From the NCBI GenBank assembly GCA_029940475.1, contig JAPYUT010000012.1, forward strand, positions 5,378 to 69,377: a stretch of 64,000 bases of DNA. The letters are read 5' to 3'. The stretch is from Verrucomicrobiales bacterium (GTDB lineage: Bacteria > Verrucomicrobiota > Verrucomicrobiia > Verrucomicrobiales > DEV007). The position numbers and the translations under genes are program-made. Below the pieces are notes generated by a model, which did no database searches, was not told where the DNA came from, and saw only the letters and a list, made by a program, of their open reading frames with translations. Shown here piece by piece: positions 1 to 8,261 of the stretch; the stretch's first letter is position 1, and each line of letters begins with the position of its first letter.

Positions 1-2650
1 AGGTGAGGGCATTGTCCTCCTTGAGCTTGTCGCCCCTGGCGCTGTCCTTGTCGATCTGCGCGGTGAGCTTTGCAAGTGCTGTCTCGGCGGCCTTGGAGTC
101 GGTGCCGAGTTTCTTGAGGCGAGCATTTGTCTGTGTCTCCTCCCTGGTGCCGGCGGCGATTGCCTTCTTGAGCCCGGTGAGCTGCTTTTTGAGCCCGGTG
201 AGCTGTTTCTTCGCCTCGGTGTCAGCGGTCTTGCCGGCAGCAAGGTCGGCATTGAGTTTTTCGAGCTTCTTGGCGGCGGCGGTGTTGCCTTGCCCGAGCT
301 TATCGGCCGTTGTGCTGTCCTGCTCAATTTGTGCGTTTAGCTCTGCCAGCGCTGTCTCGGCGGCCTTGGAGTCGGTGCCGAGTTTCTTGAGGCGAGCATT
401 TGTCTGTGTCTCCTCCCTGGTGCCGGCGGCGATTGCCTTCTTGAGCCCGGTGAGCTGCTTTTTGAGCCCGGTGAGCTGTTTCTTCGCCTCGGTGTCAGCG
501 GTCTTGCCGGCAGCAAGGTCGGCATTGAGTTTTTCGAGCTTCTTGGCGGCGGCGGTGTTGCCTTGCCCGAGCTTATCGGCCGTTGTGCTGTCCTGCTCAA
601 TTTGTGCGTTTAGCTCTGCAAGCGCTGTCTCGGCGACCGTGGAGTTGGTTCCGAGTTTCTCGAGGCGGGTCTTCGCCTGGGCCTCCTGCCTGTTGCCGGC
701 GGTGATTTCCTTCTTAAGCGCTGCAAGTTGTTCCTTAAGCTTCGCGAGTTCTTTTTTGGCCCCGGTGTTGGCAGCCCTGCTGGTGGCGAGGTCGGCGGTG
801 AGTTTCTCGAGTTTGTTGCCGGCATCGGCAAGCTTCTTGTCAGCGACAGCGTTGTCCTGGTCGAGTTTTTCAGCGATGTCGTTGTCCTGACTGATTTGCT
901 TGTTCAGCCCTGCAAGAGCCTTCTTGGCATCCCTGGATTCACTGGCGAGTTTTTCAAGGCGCGCCTTTGTGAGGCCCTCCTTCCTGATAAGCCGCAAATT
1001 TGTGAGGCTCTCCTTCCTGGTTGCAGCGGCAATTTCTTTCTTAAGCTCTACAAGTTGTGCCGTTGCCTCGCTATTCTGCCTCTTTGTTCCGGTGAGCTCT
1101 TTTTTGGCCTCGATATGGGCAGCCTTACCTGCTGCGATGTCGGCGGTGAGCTTCTCGAGTTTGTTGCCGGTATCCGCAAGCTGCTTTTCTGTGACAGTAT
1201 TTTTCTCACCGAGCTTGTCAGCGGCGGCGTTGCCCTGCTCGATTTGCTTGTTTAACTCTGTGAGCGCTTTCCCTGCCGCTTGCGAGTTCGCGGCGAGTTT
1301 CTCAAGGCGTGCCTTTGCGCAGCCTTCCTTCCTTGTTTCGGCGGCGATTGCCTTCTTGAGCTCCGCCAGTTGTTTTTCCACCTCAGTTTCGGAGGCTTTG
1401 CCGGCGGCAAGGTCGGCATTGACCTTGTCGAGCTGCTTGCCGGTGGCGGTGAGCTTGCCGGTGGCGGCGGAGTTGTCCTCCTTGAGGCGGGCTTGCTCTG
1501 TGTTGAGAAGGCTTACCCGTTTTTCTGCCGCCTTGCACCGTTGCGTGAGCTTGCGGCCTTCTTCTTTCAGCAACTTGGTGGAATCAGTTATTTTCCCACG
1601 TTCGCCTTCAAGGCAAAGATTGCCTTCTTTAAGCCGGGCTTCCGATGCCTGTATCTTACCAATACCATCCTGCAACGCATCCTGTTCTGCCTTCAGGGCG
1701 TTACGAGTTCCGCCTAGTTGCTTAAGTTCATCCTTGAGCTGTTTTCGGGTTTCATTTAATTGCTGCAGGTTCGCTTTAAGATCAGTTTGTTTTTTTATAG
1801 CAACATTGGCCTTGTCTTTTGCAGTAGCCAGTTTCAGCTCGGTTTTTTCAAGTGCATTTTTGCGGCCATCCAACTCTGCAATCCGGGCTTTGCGCTTCTC
1901 AATTTTTACCAATAATCCCGCAACTTCCCCTTTAAGGGATTTATGTTCTTTTTTAAGCTTCCCGAGCCCGGCTTCAGCGTTTGCGCCCTTGCGCTTTGTT
2001 TTTGTTTTGGAGGGCTGCTGTTTTTTGCCGCGCTTCCCTTTTTTAAGGACTCTTACGGTTTTGCTGGCCGGTTTTTTAGACTTGCCGGGAACCGGCATCT
2101 CGATGTGCAGCTTGGTTTTCCCGACGGGTTCACCTTGTTTTGCCTTATTGGATAGCGCACCGGCCCTTTTGATTTTATGAGGAGTAGCAGAAACCTTGCT
2201 GGTGGGTTCTCCATCAGCTGTGGACTGATACCCTGGCGGCAGCGTTTTGACCAGCAACCTGCCCGGTGTCGGCATGGCTGCTCGTGATGCCGTCGCCATT
2301 TTCCGCTTTTTTGGAGGAGCAAGGCGCTTTGGATTGGCGGCTTGACTGGCTGGCTCGATTACGAGTTCAGCGGCTACCTGTCCGAAATGGATGGTATCGC
2401 CGCTTTCAAGGTGGCGGCGCATGATCTTCTTGCCGTTTACCCTTGTGCCGTCCCTGGAATCCAAATCAATGATTTCATATACTTTCCCGGAGGGCTCAAG
2501 GCGAATCTCGGCGTGGAATGATGAAATTGCGGCGTTATCAATGACGATTGAGTTATCCGGGTCCCTGCCCAGCGTGGTAAGTTTGTCGTTCAGCTTGAAC
2601 GGCAGCACCTGCGTTGCGGAAATATTGAATCGTAGCTCAGCCGTGCGCAT
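1..2650 (-). CDS. FHA-domain protein with very long coiled coil (3' end beyond window)
   Basis: The frame is open from ATG at 2650 down to the left edge, giving 883 residues without a stop. Residues about 6-95 look like a forkhead-associated domain, which binds phosphothreonine: LGRDPDNSIVID, then S43 and H46, then DSRDGTRVNG. A basic Lys/Pro/Ala linker follows (about 100-200), and the rest is heptad-like sequence rich in Lys, Glu, Leu, Ala and Gln, as in a long coiled coil. The coiled coil is built from degenerate units of about 91 residues, two of them almost identical (81-626). There is no signal peptide, so it is probably cytoplasmic. An FHA domain on a long rod suggests a scaffold that docks on phosphorylated proteins; that role is inference. 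The C-terminus is not visible. Long plus-strand frames over this gene are shadows of its repetitive sequence. Confidence 0.85.
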   Translation of the reverse strand, partial: MRTAELRFNISATQVLPFKLNDKLTTLGRDPDNSIVIDNAAISSFHAEIRLEPSGKVYEIIDLDSRDGTRVNGKKIMRRHLESGDTIHFGQVAAELVIEPASQAANPKRLAPPKKRKMATASRAAMPTPGRLLVKTLPPGYQSTADGEPTSKVSATPHKIKRAGALSNKAKQGEPVGKTKLHIEMPVPGKSKKPASKTVRVLKKGKRGKKQQPSKTKTKRKGANAEAGLGKLKKEHKSLKGEVAGLLVKIEKRKARIAELDGRKNALEKTELKLATAKDKANVAIKKQTDLKANLQQLNETRKQLKDELKQLGGTRNALKAEQDALQDGIGKIQASEARLKEGNLCLEGERGKITDSTKLLKEEGRKLTQRCKAAEKRVSLLNTEQARLKEDNSAATGKLTATGKQLDKVNADLAAGKASETEVEKQLAELKKAIAAETRKEGCAKARLEKLAANSQAAGKALTELNKQIEQGNAAADKLGEKNTVTEKQLADTGNKLEKLTADIAAGKAAHIEAKKELTGTKRQNSEATAQLVELKKEIAAATRKESLTNLRLIRKEGLTKARLEKLASESRDAKKALAGLNKQISQDNDIAEKLDQDNAVADKKLADAGNKLEKLTADLATSRAANTGAKKELAKLKEQLAALKKEITAGNRQEAQAKTRLEKLGTNSTVAETALAELNAQIEQDSTTADKLGQGNTAAAKKLEKLNADLAAGKTADTEAKKQLTGLKKQLTGLKKAIAAGTREETQTNARLKKLGTDSKAAETALAELNAQIEQDSTTADKLGQGNTAAAKKLEKLNADLAAGKTADTEAKKQLTGLKKQLTGLKKAIAAGTREETQTNARLKKLGTDSKAAETALAKLTAQIDKDSARGDKLKEDNALT
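81..626 (-). repeat. Two near-identical 273-bp tandem units in the coiled-coil gene
   Basis: Bases 81-353 and 354-626 match at 272 of 273 positions; the only difference is C347 versus A620. The unit is 91 codons, so the reading frame is kept. Inside each unit a 21-base subunit (coding for TGLKKQL) is itself doubled. A third, diverged unit begins at 627 and older degenerate copies continue to about 1500. The near-identity points to a very recent duplication or to gene conversion. Confidence 0.93.
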
Positions 2651-3258
2651 CGGTCAGAATGATTTAAAGCTAAATATAATCGGCTGGTATGAATGCAGCA
2701 TGTCCCGGTGGAGAAGCACCGGCGGGACTTTTTACAACGAACTGATGCAGTGTTGTGTTTGAAGCCAGGAAAGTGATGTTCAGTTGCGGCTAACTTGCAG
2801 TGTGTAGAGAAATAAATCGCCTGCGGCAAATCGGCACAGGGTGGGTGGTTTTTGTTTCAGTTGCCCCAAGTTATCCCGCAAGCCACTTATAGAAATTATA
2901 ACATGCAGATGAGAATTCGCAAGGGGTGATTTATCAGCTTTGTGATTGCTTTCAGATATGCGTTTTAATCATAAGATATTTACAATCAATAAACCCATGA
3001 TAAGCAGGGGCCTTATTGTAGAGATCTTTTTGCGTTGAGGATTGAACCTTTTTCCTGTTGATGAATGTGAACGTAAATTCATCTGCATATGCGGGGTGAG
3101 CGGGACGAACTCATCGAGTTCTATTTGGATTATTCATCCAGCCCGCCATTATTCCAACCCCAATAGCTCAGAGCCATTGCCGCCAATGGCCTAGTTCAAT
3201 ATTAAGCAGAAGGCATCGTCATTATTGACCTGCCTGTCGCCAAACTTATTTCCTTGGA
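2651..3258. other. 608-bp intergenic region, no convincing gene
   Basis: No open frame here has believable composition or a start with a ribosome site, and no tRNA-like fold was seen. It lies between the FHA gene start and the end of the kinase-like gene, both on the minus strand, so it should hold the FHA gene promoter. Two hairpins are visible: one at 2702-2728 and one at 3174-3191 (GCCATTG, four-base loop, CAATGGC), the latter just beyond the kinase-like gene stop codon. The AT-rich part 2880-3050 is the likeliest promoter area, but no clear -35/-10 pair was chosen. Confidence 0.6.
2702..2733 (+). terminator. Terminator-like hairpin with T run, plus-strand sense
   Basis: GTCCCGGTG at 2702-2710 pairs with CACC at 2717-2720 and GGGAC at 2724-2728, leaving a three-base bulge, and TTTTT follows. 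It would act on plus-strand transcripts, but no plus-strand gene lies upstream. It may limit antisense transcription, or it may be chance. Confidence 0.3.
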
Positions 3259-4008
3259 TCAGGCAACGGGGCTACTGAGCCAGAACGTGGTGATGTTGTC
3301 AGCACTGTGCACTCCCAGCTTCATAGACATCTGGCTGGCGAGCACGGCTGCCGTGGTAAGTCCAACCCCAAGGTGCTTGCTGTTTTTTGAGCTGTAGAAG
3401 GGTTCCCAGATTTTCTCCATGTTTTCCGTCGCGATTGCTGTGCCGGAGTTTCGTACCAGTATATCAACTCGATTTTCATCGATTGGAGAAAATTCACCAG
3501 GCTTATAGATTTCGAAGCTGGCTTGCCCGCCACCCTCCGCCGCAGCTTCGGCGGCATTGGCCAGAAGCGCGAGAAATATATCCTTCAAGCGGCTTGGATC
3601 CGCAGCGATTGGAGGGATTTCCGCAGGGCACTTGATGTTTATCGGGATGCCCGCCGAAGTGAAGGGTTCCTTCAGGCTGTCCTCAACCATGGGCAGGAAG
3701 TCTGCTATCTGGAGATTTTGGGTAGTGATTTGGCTGCATCCGGCTGCTGGCAGGATGCGCTCTGAAAGTTGGGAGGCACTGATTGAAGCCTCCTTCATGT
3801 GGGAAAGATTCTCGGCGGTTGTTTCGTCGAGTTCTTCATCCATAAGGATCAGGCTCGAGAATCCCTGAATGACGGCAAGCAGGTTGTTCAGTTTATGCGT
3901 CATTCCCCTTAGGAGCAGGGCATAGAAGTTGGCATTTGCAGAATCCTCCAGAATAAATTGATCGGCAAAGAGGAATTGTGGCCTATCGGTGGCTTCCATA
4001 GTTTCCAT
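3259..4008 (-). CDS. Sensor-less histidine-kinase-like protein
   Basis: From ATG 4008 (METMEATDRP) the product has 249 residues. The H-box is LLRGMTHKLNNLL with the candidate phospho-acceptor His38. The C-terminal half shows HATPase features: an N-box-like ALLANAAEA, an F-box-like WEPFYSSK and a G2-like LGVGLTTA. The G1 box, normally D-x-G-x-G, reads RNSGTA, so the usual Asp is Asn and the second Gly is Ala. There is no transmembrane segment, PAS domain or receiver. An upstream start at 4104 would add 32 residues unlike a kinase, so 4008 is preferred, although no strong ribosome site is visible. It lies 105 bases after birA on the same strand, with no response regulator nearby. It could be a soluble kinase, a phosphotransferase or a pseudokinase. 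Confidence 0.7.
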   Translation of the reverse strand: METMEATDRPQFLFADQFILEDSANANFYALLLRGMTHKLNNLLAVIQGFSSLILMDEELDETTAENLSHMKEASISASQLSERILPAAGCSQITTQNLQIADFLPMVEDSLKEPFTSAGIPINIKCPAEIPPIAADPSRLKDIFLALLANAAEAAAEGGGQASFEIYKPGEFSPIDENRVDILVRNSGTAIATENMEKIWEPFYSSKNSKHLGVGLTTAAVLASQMSMKLGVHSADNITTFWLSSPVA

Positions 4009-4113
4009 AATAAACAGGTATTTCTCTAAAATATACCCAATGGTAATTTTAGCTAGCTGAAAATTTAGGAAAACTTGATATAAATAAAGCCACTTTTGTG
4101 GCAAGACCGTCCA

Positions 4114-4947
4114 CTAATTGAGTCGAACATGATCCGCAGAGGCAATGGACAACAGGGGAGCATCAGGGGTCGCGCCATCAACTTGCAGTAACAATTCACC
4201 CTCACTGCCAAAGTCCCTGACCATACCGGTTTGTTTGCTTCCGTCTGGAAGATCCAGTGTTATTCTGTGTCCCAGCAGGGCGCTCGTTGCTTTCAGTTCA
4301 TGAAGGATGGGCGCAAAATCATCCATGCAACGCAAGATCAAGCGATGTAGAGAACTGAGGATGCTAATGGCGACAGGCTCCCTCGGCAGGTCTTCAACAC
4401 ACGGGTTCAAGTTCATCCGTAATGAAGTTGCCGGAGCGGCTAGTGGTGCGGGGAAGTCATCGGATGTGCTGTTGACGTTGAGCCCTATTCCTATGACCGC
4501 GATGCCCGGCAGATCACCGGTGATTGCAGGAGTGATGCTCTCTACCAGGATACCGGCAACCTTGGCGCGGGCGAGATAGATGTCATTTGGCCATTTGATG
4601 GTGACCTGAAACTCAGGGCGAAGAGCCTGGCATACCGCGAGGGCCGCGGCATGGGTAAGGCGTGCCCAGCGATCAGGTGGAATTGGCGGGCAGAAAGCAA
4701 CGGAAAGCAGCAGGTCCCTGGAGGGAGACGAAATCCAGCGTGCGCCGCGCCGGCCGCGCCCGGCATCTTGCCATTCAGAGAATAGGGCAAGGCCGCTTTG
4801 CAAAAGATCGGGATCCCTGCTGACACGAGTGAGGGCCTCCTGATTGGTGGACTGGCACTTGTCCAGGCAGATAACCTGCCAGGGCAATCCTGCCTGAAGG
4901 GCACCTTTTTCTATGACGGCACGATCCAGCGGCGGGTGCTTGTTCAT
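4114..4947 (-). CDS. birA: Biotin--[acetyl-CoA-carboxylase] ligase
   Basis: It activates biotin as biotinyl-5'-AMP and transfers it to the lysine of the biotin carrier protein of acetyl-CoA carboxylase. The diagnostic motifs are present: STNQEA near the N-terminus, GRGRRGARW for biotinyl-AMP binding and KWPNDI. At 277 residues there is no N-terminal helix-turn-helix, so this is the ligase-only form and probably not the repressor of biotin genes. The C-terminal small beta domain is present (GSEGELLLQVDG). Its ATG overlaps the nadC stop as ATGA (4944-4947), implying translational coupling. Confidence 0.93.
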   Translation of the reverse strand: MNKHPPLDRAVIEKGALQAGLPWQVICLDKCQSTNQEALTRVSRDPDLLQSGLALFSEWQDAGRGRRGARWISSPSRDLLLSVAFCPPIPPDRWARLTHAAALAVCQALRPEFQVTIKWPNDIYLARAKVAGILVESITPAITGDLPGIAVIGIGLNVNSTSDDFPAPLAAPATSLRMNLNPCVEDLPREPVAISILSSLHRLILRCMDDFAPILHELKATSALLGHRITLDLPDGSKQTGMVRDFGSEGELLLQVDGATPDAPLLSIASADHVRLN

Positions 4948-5801
4948 TGTCCGTGAAAATCCAATCCAAAGTCGATAGAGCGCGGAGAGTGGGTAAGGGC
5001 ACCAACTGAGATCATGTCGATCCCCGTAGCTGCGACATCCCGCAGGGTTGTAAGGTTGATACCTCCGCTGGCCTCAAGCAGTATGTTTCCGCGTTCCATC
5101 GCGGCGGCCTGCCGCAACTGGCCGGGGTTCATGTTGTCAAGCAGGATGACGTCCACACCACGGAGCTTAAGAAAACGTTCAACCTGTTCCAGATGATCGG
5201 CTTCTATTTCAATGCGGGTATCCGGGTGGCTTGCCTTCAGGGTATCGATTGCCGCTTGTGTGTCCTCAAGGGTGCCGGCGGCAAGCAGGTGATTGTCTTT
5301 GACCATGGCCATGTCATAAAGTCCCATGCGGTGATTGTGCCCACCACCGTTGACCACGGCAGCTTTTTCAAGTTCACGCCAGCCAGGCGTTGTTTTGCGG
5401 GTATCGAGAATTTTTACTCCCGTGCCCTCTGCGGCATCCACGAATTGCCGGGTCATGGTGGCAATCCCCGAGAGCCGTTGCAGAAAGTTTAATGCAGTGC
5501 GCTCGGCAGTAAGAATGGATTGCGCGGGACCTGAGACGGTGATTACGGCATCACCAGGATCTGCCAATGCTCCCGAGGTAAGGACAAGTTCAACAACGAT
5601 AGCCGGATTCACTTTGGTAAATACCCGTGCGCAAATTTCCGAACCGGCAACCACACAATGTTCCCGGCTGATAATGTTACCTCCTGCCACGGTGTCCGCA
5701 TCAATAAAGGCGGTCGAGGTGATATCACCGCGCTCACCGAGATCCTCATCAAGTGCGAGGTCTATCAGGGCCTCCGCGGCTTTTGAAATTCCCGTTGCCA
5801 T
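4944..5801 (-). CDS. nadC: Nicotinate-nucleotide pyrophosphorylase (carboxylating)
   Basis: This is quinolinate phosphoribosyltransferase, which converts quinolinate and PRPP into nicotinate mononucleotide, CO2 and pyrophosphate in de novo NAD synthesis. The 285-residue length is normal. Family landmarks are LDEDLGERGDITS near the start, ERTALNFLQRLSGIAT, DTRKTTPGWRELEKAAV, GGGHNHRMGLYD, the metal/phosphate site IEIEADHLEQ, LLDNM and EASGGI. It overlaps birA by four bases; the 57-residue microprotein ends 55 bases upstream. No nadA or nadB is in the window. Confidence 0.95.
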   Translation of the reverse strand: MATGISKAAEALIDLALDEDLGERGDITSTAFIDADTVAGGNIISREHCVVAGSEICARVFTKVNPAIVVELVLTSGALADPGDAVITVSGPAQSILTAERTALNFLQRLSGIATMTRQFVDAAEGTGVKILDTRKTTPGWRELEKAAVVNGGGHNHRMGLYDMAMVKDNHLLAAGTLEDTQAAIDTLKASHPDTRIEIEADHLEQVERFLKLRGVDVILLDNMNPGQLRQAAAMERGNILLEASGGINLTTLRDVAATGIDMISVGALTHSPRSIDFGLDFHGQ

Positions 5802-5856
5802 CGGGCAACAATAATGAGGACGGCCAGCTGATCAAGCAGCGGTCCCGGGGTCAGGT

Positions 5857-6030
5857 TCAATCGCCGTAGTCCTTGCCTTTGCCCGCCCTAATAATCAGGA
5901 GAACCATGATGGTGGCAGCTATAAAGAAGAGCACGGTCGCGATTTCCCAGCCGTCAGGTTCAAAGAACCGGTTAGGCGCGTCCTGAGCGGCAGCTTTTGC
6001 TTTGGGATCGACTACGGCAATCAGGTTCAT
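5857..6030 (-). CDS. 57-residue single-span membrane microprotein
   Basis: ATG 6030 to TGA 5857 encodes 57 residues. A polar N-terminus (FFEPDGWE at 22-29) is followed by one hydrophobic span at about 30-47 (IATVLFFIAATIMVLLII) and a basic tail (RAGKGKDYGD). Positive charge after the span predicts N-out, C-in by the positive-inside rule. It sits between serS and nadC in the same direction and has ordinary coding composition. It is not recognised as a named family. The clean span and the fit between neighbours make a real gene likely, but function is unknown. Confidence 0.6.
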   Translation of the reverse strand: MNLIAVVDPKAKAAAQDAPNRFFEPDGWEIATVLFFIAATIMVLLIIRAGKGKDYGD

Positions 6031-6135
6031 TGTATCAATTGAATATTTGGATGTGTATTGTGAGCGCCAAGGTTAGTCGATGTTGGGATGTGTTCAAGGG
6101 CTTGTAGAGTGAATTTTGATAAACATCAGGCAACT

Positions 6136-7410
6136 TCACGCAATTTTTTCGCTGCCGAAATAGGGTTGCAGTGCTTTCGGGATGTGAATACTGCCGTCTG
6201 CCTGCTGGTGGGTCTCCAGCAAAGCGACATAAAGGCGAGGCAGGGCTGTTCCCGAGCCGTTGAGCGTGTGGGCAAAACGGTTCTTGCCGGTTTCAGAATC
6301 CTTGAAGCGCAGCTTCATGCGCCGTGCCTGGTAATCCTCGAAGTTTGAGCAACTGGAAACTTCCAGGTATTCACGCTGGCCCGGTGCCCATACCTCGATG
6401 TCATAAGTCTTTGCGGCACTGAAGCCGAGATCGCCGGTACACAACTCGATCCTGCGGTAATGAAGCCCAAGGGACTCAAGGATGGACTCTGCGTTCTCAG
6501 TCAGCGATTCAAGTTCCTCATAAGAGGCATCCGGGTGGACAATTTTGACCAGCTCAACCTTATCAAACTGGTGCATACGGATCAATCCCCGGTTGCCGGT
6601 GCCGGCAGATCCTGCCTCGCGGCGGAAGCAGGGGGTATAGGCGACGTATTTTATTGGCAGTTGAGTTTCTGCGAGGATCTTGTCCCTTTCGAGGTTGGTA
6701 ACCGGAACCTCGGCAGTCGGGGTAAGGAACAACTGGTTATTCTCAATGCCATACATGTCATCCTCGAATTTAGGCAATTGGCCGGTGCCGATCATGCAGT
6801 CGCGCGCCACTACAAAAGGTGGACTGATTTCCGTGTAGCCATGGTCGATGGTCTGCCGGTCAAGCAGGAACTGGATGAGTGCCCGCTGCAACTTGGCTCC
6901 GGCACCCCGGAATACGGCGAAGCCGCTACCGGCGATTTTGGCCGCCGCCTCAAAGTCAACCAGTCCCAGTCGTTCTACAATTTGCACGTGATTCTCGAGC
7001 GTATCCCGGGCTGCGGTCTTTTCGCCCCATTCCCGGATTACCGGGTTGGCTGTCTCGTCTTCCCCGACCGGGCAACCCGGATAGGGCGTATTTGGGACAC
7101 TTAATAGCAGATCGAGCTGGCGGATCTCAGCTGCCTCCACCTCCTCGGCGAGAGCCTTAAGCCTGTTGCCGATATCACGCACCCCGGCTTCAATCTGCGC
7201 GGTATCCTCACCGGCCTTTTTTTTCGCGCCGATTTCTTTTGAAATGGCATTGCGCTCGCCCTGCAGGGCTTGTTTTTCTGTTTCGCCCTGCCGCCGGATT
7301 TCATCACATTCAAGGAGCCTGTCAATCAGCTCACAGGAGTTTCCACCCCGTGCACGGATGCGCTGCTTGATGTCTTCGGGGTCTTCGCGGATGCGCTTTA
7401 TATCGAGCAT
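6136..7410 (-). CDS. serS: Serine--tRNA ligase
   Basis: Class II aminoacyl-tRNA synthetase that charges tRNA-Ser. From ATG 7410 (MLDIKRIRED) it has 424 residues, the usual length. The N-terminal tRNA-binding coiled coil spans about 25-105. The catalytic core shows PFVV, the motif 2 stretch CFRREAGSAG, GLIRMHQFDKVELV and the C-terminal motif 3 sequence NGSGTALPRL. The frame extends 31 codons upstream, but that sequence does not resemble SerRS, and MLDIKRIRE is the canonical start. Confidence 0.96.
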   Translation of the reverse strand: MLDIKRIREDPEDIKQRIRARGGNSCELIDRLLECDEIRRQGETEKQALQGERNAISKEIGAKKKAGEDTAQIEAGVRDIGNRLKALAEEVEAAEIRQLDLLLSVPNTPYPGCPVGEDETANPVIREWGEKTAARDTLENHVQIVERLGLVDFEAAAKIAGSGFAVFRGAGAKLQRALIQFLLDRQTIDHGYTEISPPFVVARDCMIGTGQLPKFEDDMYGIENNQLFLTPTAEVPVTNLERDKILAETQLPIKYVAYTPCFRREAGSAGTGNRGLIRMHQFDKVELVKIVHPDASYEELESLTENAESILESLGLHYRRIELCTGDLGFSAAKTYDIEVWAPGQREYLEVSSCSNFEDYQARRMKLRFKDSETGKNRFAHTLNGSGTALPRLYVALLETHQQADGSIHIPKALQPYFGSEKIA

Positions 7411-7757
7411 AGCGGCAGAAGGTAGCGCAAACGCGGATTTCGACAACCAGTGGTGCTTTTGCCTGAAAATGACAGCGTGCCGCATCCAGAGGGGATGCGA
7501 CACACCGTTTTAGCATGGGAGGAGGATTGGGGTTTTGGGTCTCGGCAGAAATTTTGCGGTCCTTGGCGATGCTTTCAGGATTCTTCTGTGTTCGATAAAA
7601 GCGGGGTTCTGGAAACGGAGAGAGAGTGGGGGTTTCAATATTGACGGGTGAGACTGGTGGATATGCAGGCGGCACATGGCATTTGTTTTTCGGGCTTGAG
7701 CATGGGTAATTGCACTGCTTGGTAAAGAAACGGACAGCGCGTGATGGCCCCGGGCTG
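7411..7757. other. Divergent intergenic region between serS and folA
   Basis: About 350 bases separate the serS start (minus) from the preferred folA start (plus). It should hold promoters for both. No RNA motif, clear hairpin or believable small gene was seen; the open frames here are short and unlike their neighbours in composition. Confidence 0.5.
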
Positions 7758-8261
7758 GTGACTCTTATAGCCGCGATGGATGAAACCCGTCTGATCGGCA
7801 CCGGCGAGGGAGGGCTGCCATGGCGGGGAATGACGCGGGATAAAAAACATTTCAGTGACTATACCGCCGACAAGGCCCTGCTACTCGGGCGCCGTACTTT
7901 TGAGGAAATGCTTGGATGGCTCGATAATGACCACCGGCCGATTGTATTAACGCGCAACCGGGCTTATGACCCAGGCAGGGGCCGGCAGGTGGCGGTGAAC
8001 ATTGAGGAGGCACTTACCTTGGCAGGCAGCCGTGGCGAGAAGGAAGTGGTGGTATGCGGGGGTGCTGCAATTTACAGGCTGGCATTGCCGTTTGCCGACC
8101 GGTTGGTCTTAACCCTGCTGCACGGCCGGTTTGATACGGCTGTTCCCGGCGTATATTTCCCCGGGTGGGAGGATGCGAATTTCAGGGAGGTCAAACGGGA
8201 ACGGTTTACTGCAGATGCTGAGAATCCGTTATCAATGACGTTTCTTTACTTGGCGCGATAA
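7758..8261 (+). CDS. folA: Dihydrofolate reductase
   Basis: It reduces dihydrofolate to tetrahydrofolate with NADPH. The first strand VTLIAAMDETRLIG, the substrate loop LPWRGMTRDKKHF (normally LPW..P.D...F), the NADPH loop LLLGRRTFEEML and the glycine pair VVVCGGAAIYRLAL are all in order. GTG 7758 places the N-terminus where DHFR normally begins; the frame is open back to a TTG at 7710. The product has 167 residues. Its 3' end overlaps the convergent pbpC gene by 30 bases. No thyA is present in the window. Confidence 0.88.
   Translation: MTLIAAMDETRLIGTGEGGLPWRGMTRDKKHFSDYTADKALLLGRRTFEEMLGWLDNDHRPIVLTRNRAYDPGRGRQVAVNIEEALTLAGSRGEKEVVVCGGAAIYRLALPFADRLVLTLLHGRFDTAVPGVYFPGWEDANFREVKRERFTADAENPLSMTFLYLAR

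Noticed and set aside
81-626. CRISPR array
   Set aside because: The repeat is one contiguous 273-base coding unit present twice, with no alternating spacers.
3-2180. Long plus-strand open frames of about 295, 175, 426 and 145 residues
   Set aside because: They are reverse complements of the Lys/Glu/Ala coiled-coil gene on the minus strand. They repeat with the same 273-base period and are rich in Ser, Leu and Phe with no domain logic.
2590-2829. Minus-strand frame coding for about 79 residues at the start of the FHA gene
   Set aside because: It overlaps the FHA gene in another frame, has low-complexity Cys-rich content and no ribosome site.
5821-5890. Small SRP RNA because of a GGTCAGGTTC segment
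   Set aside because: The conserved GGAAGCAGC-type loop partner is missing and the stretch lies at the 3' end of the 57-residue frame.
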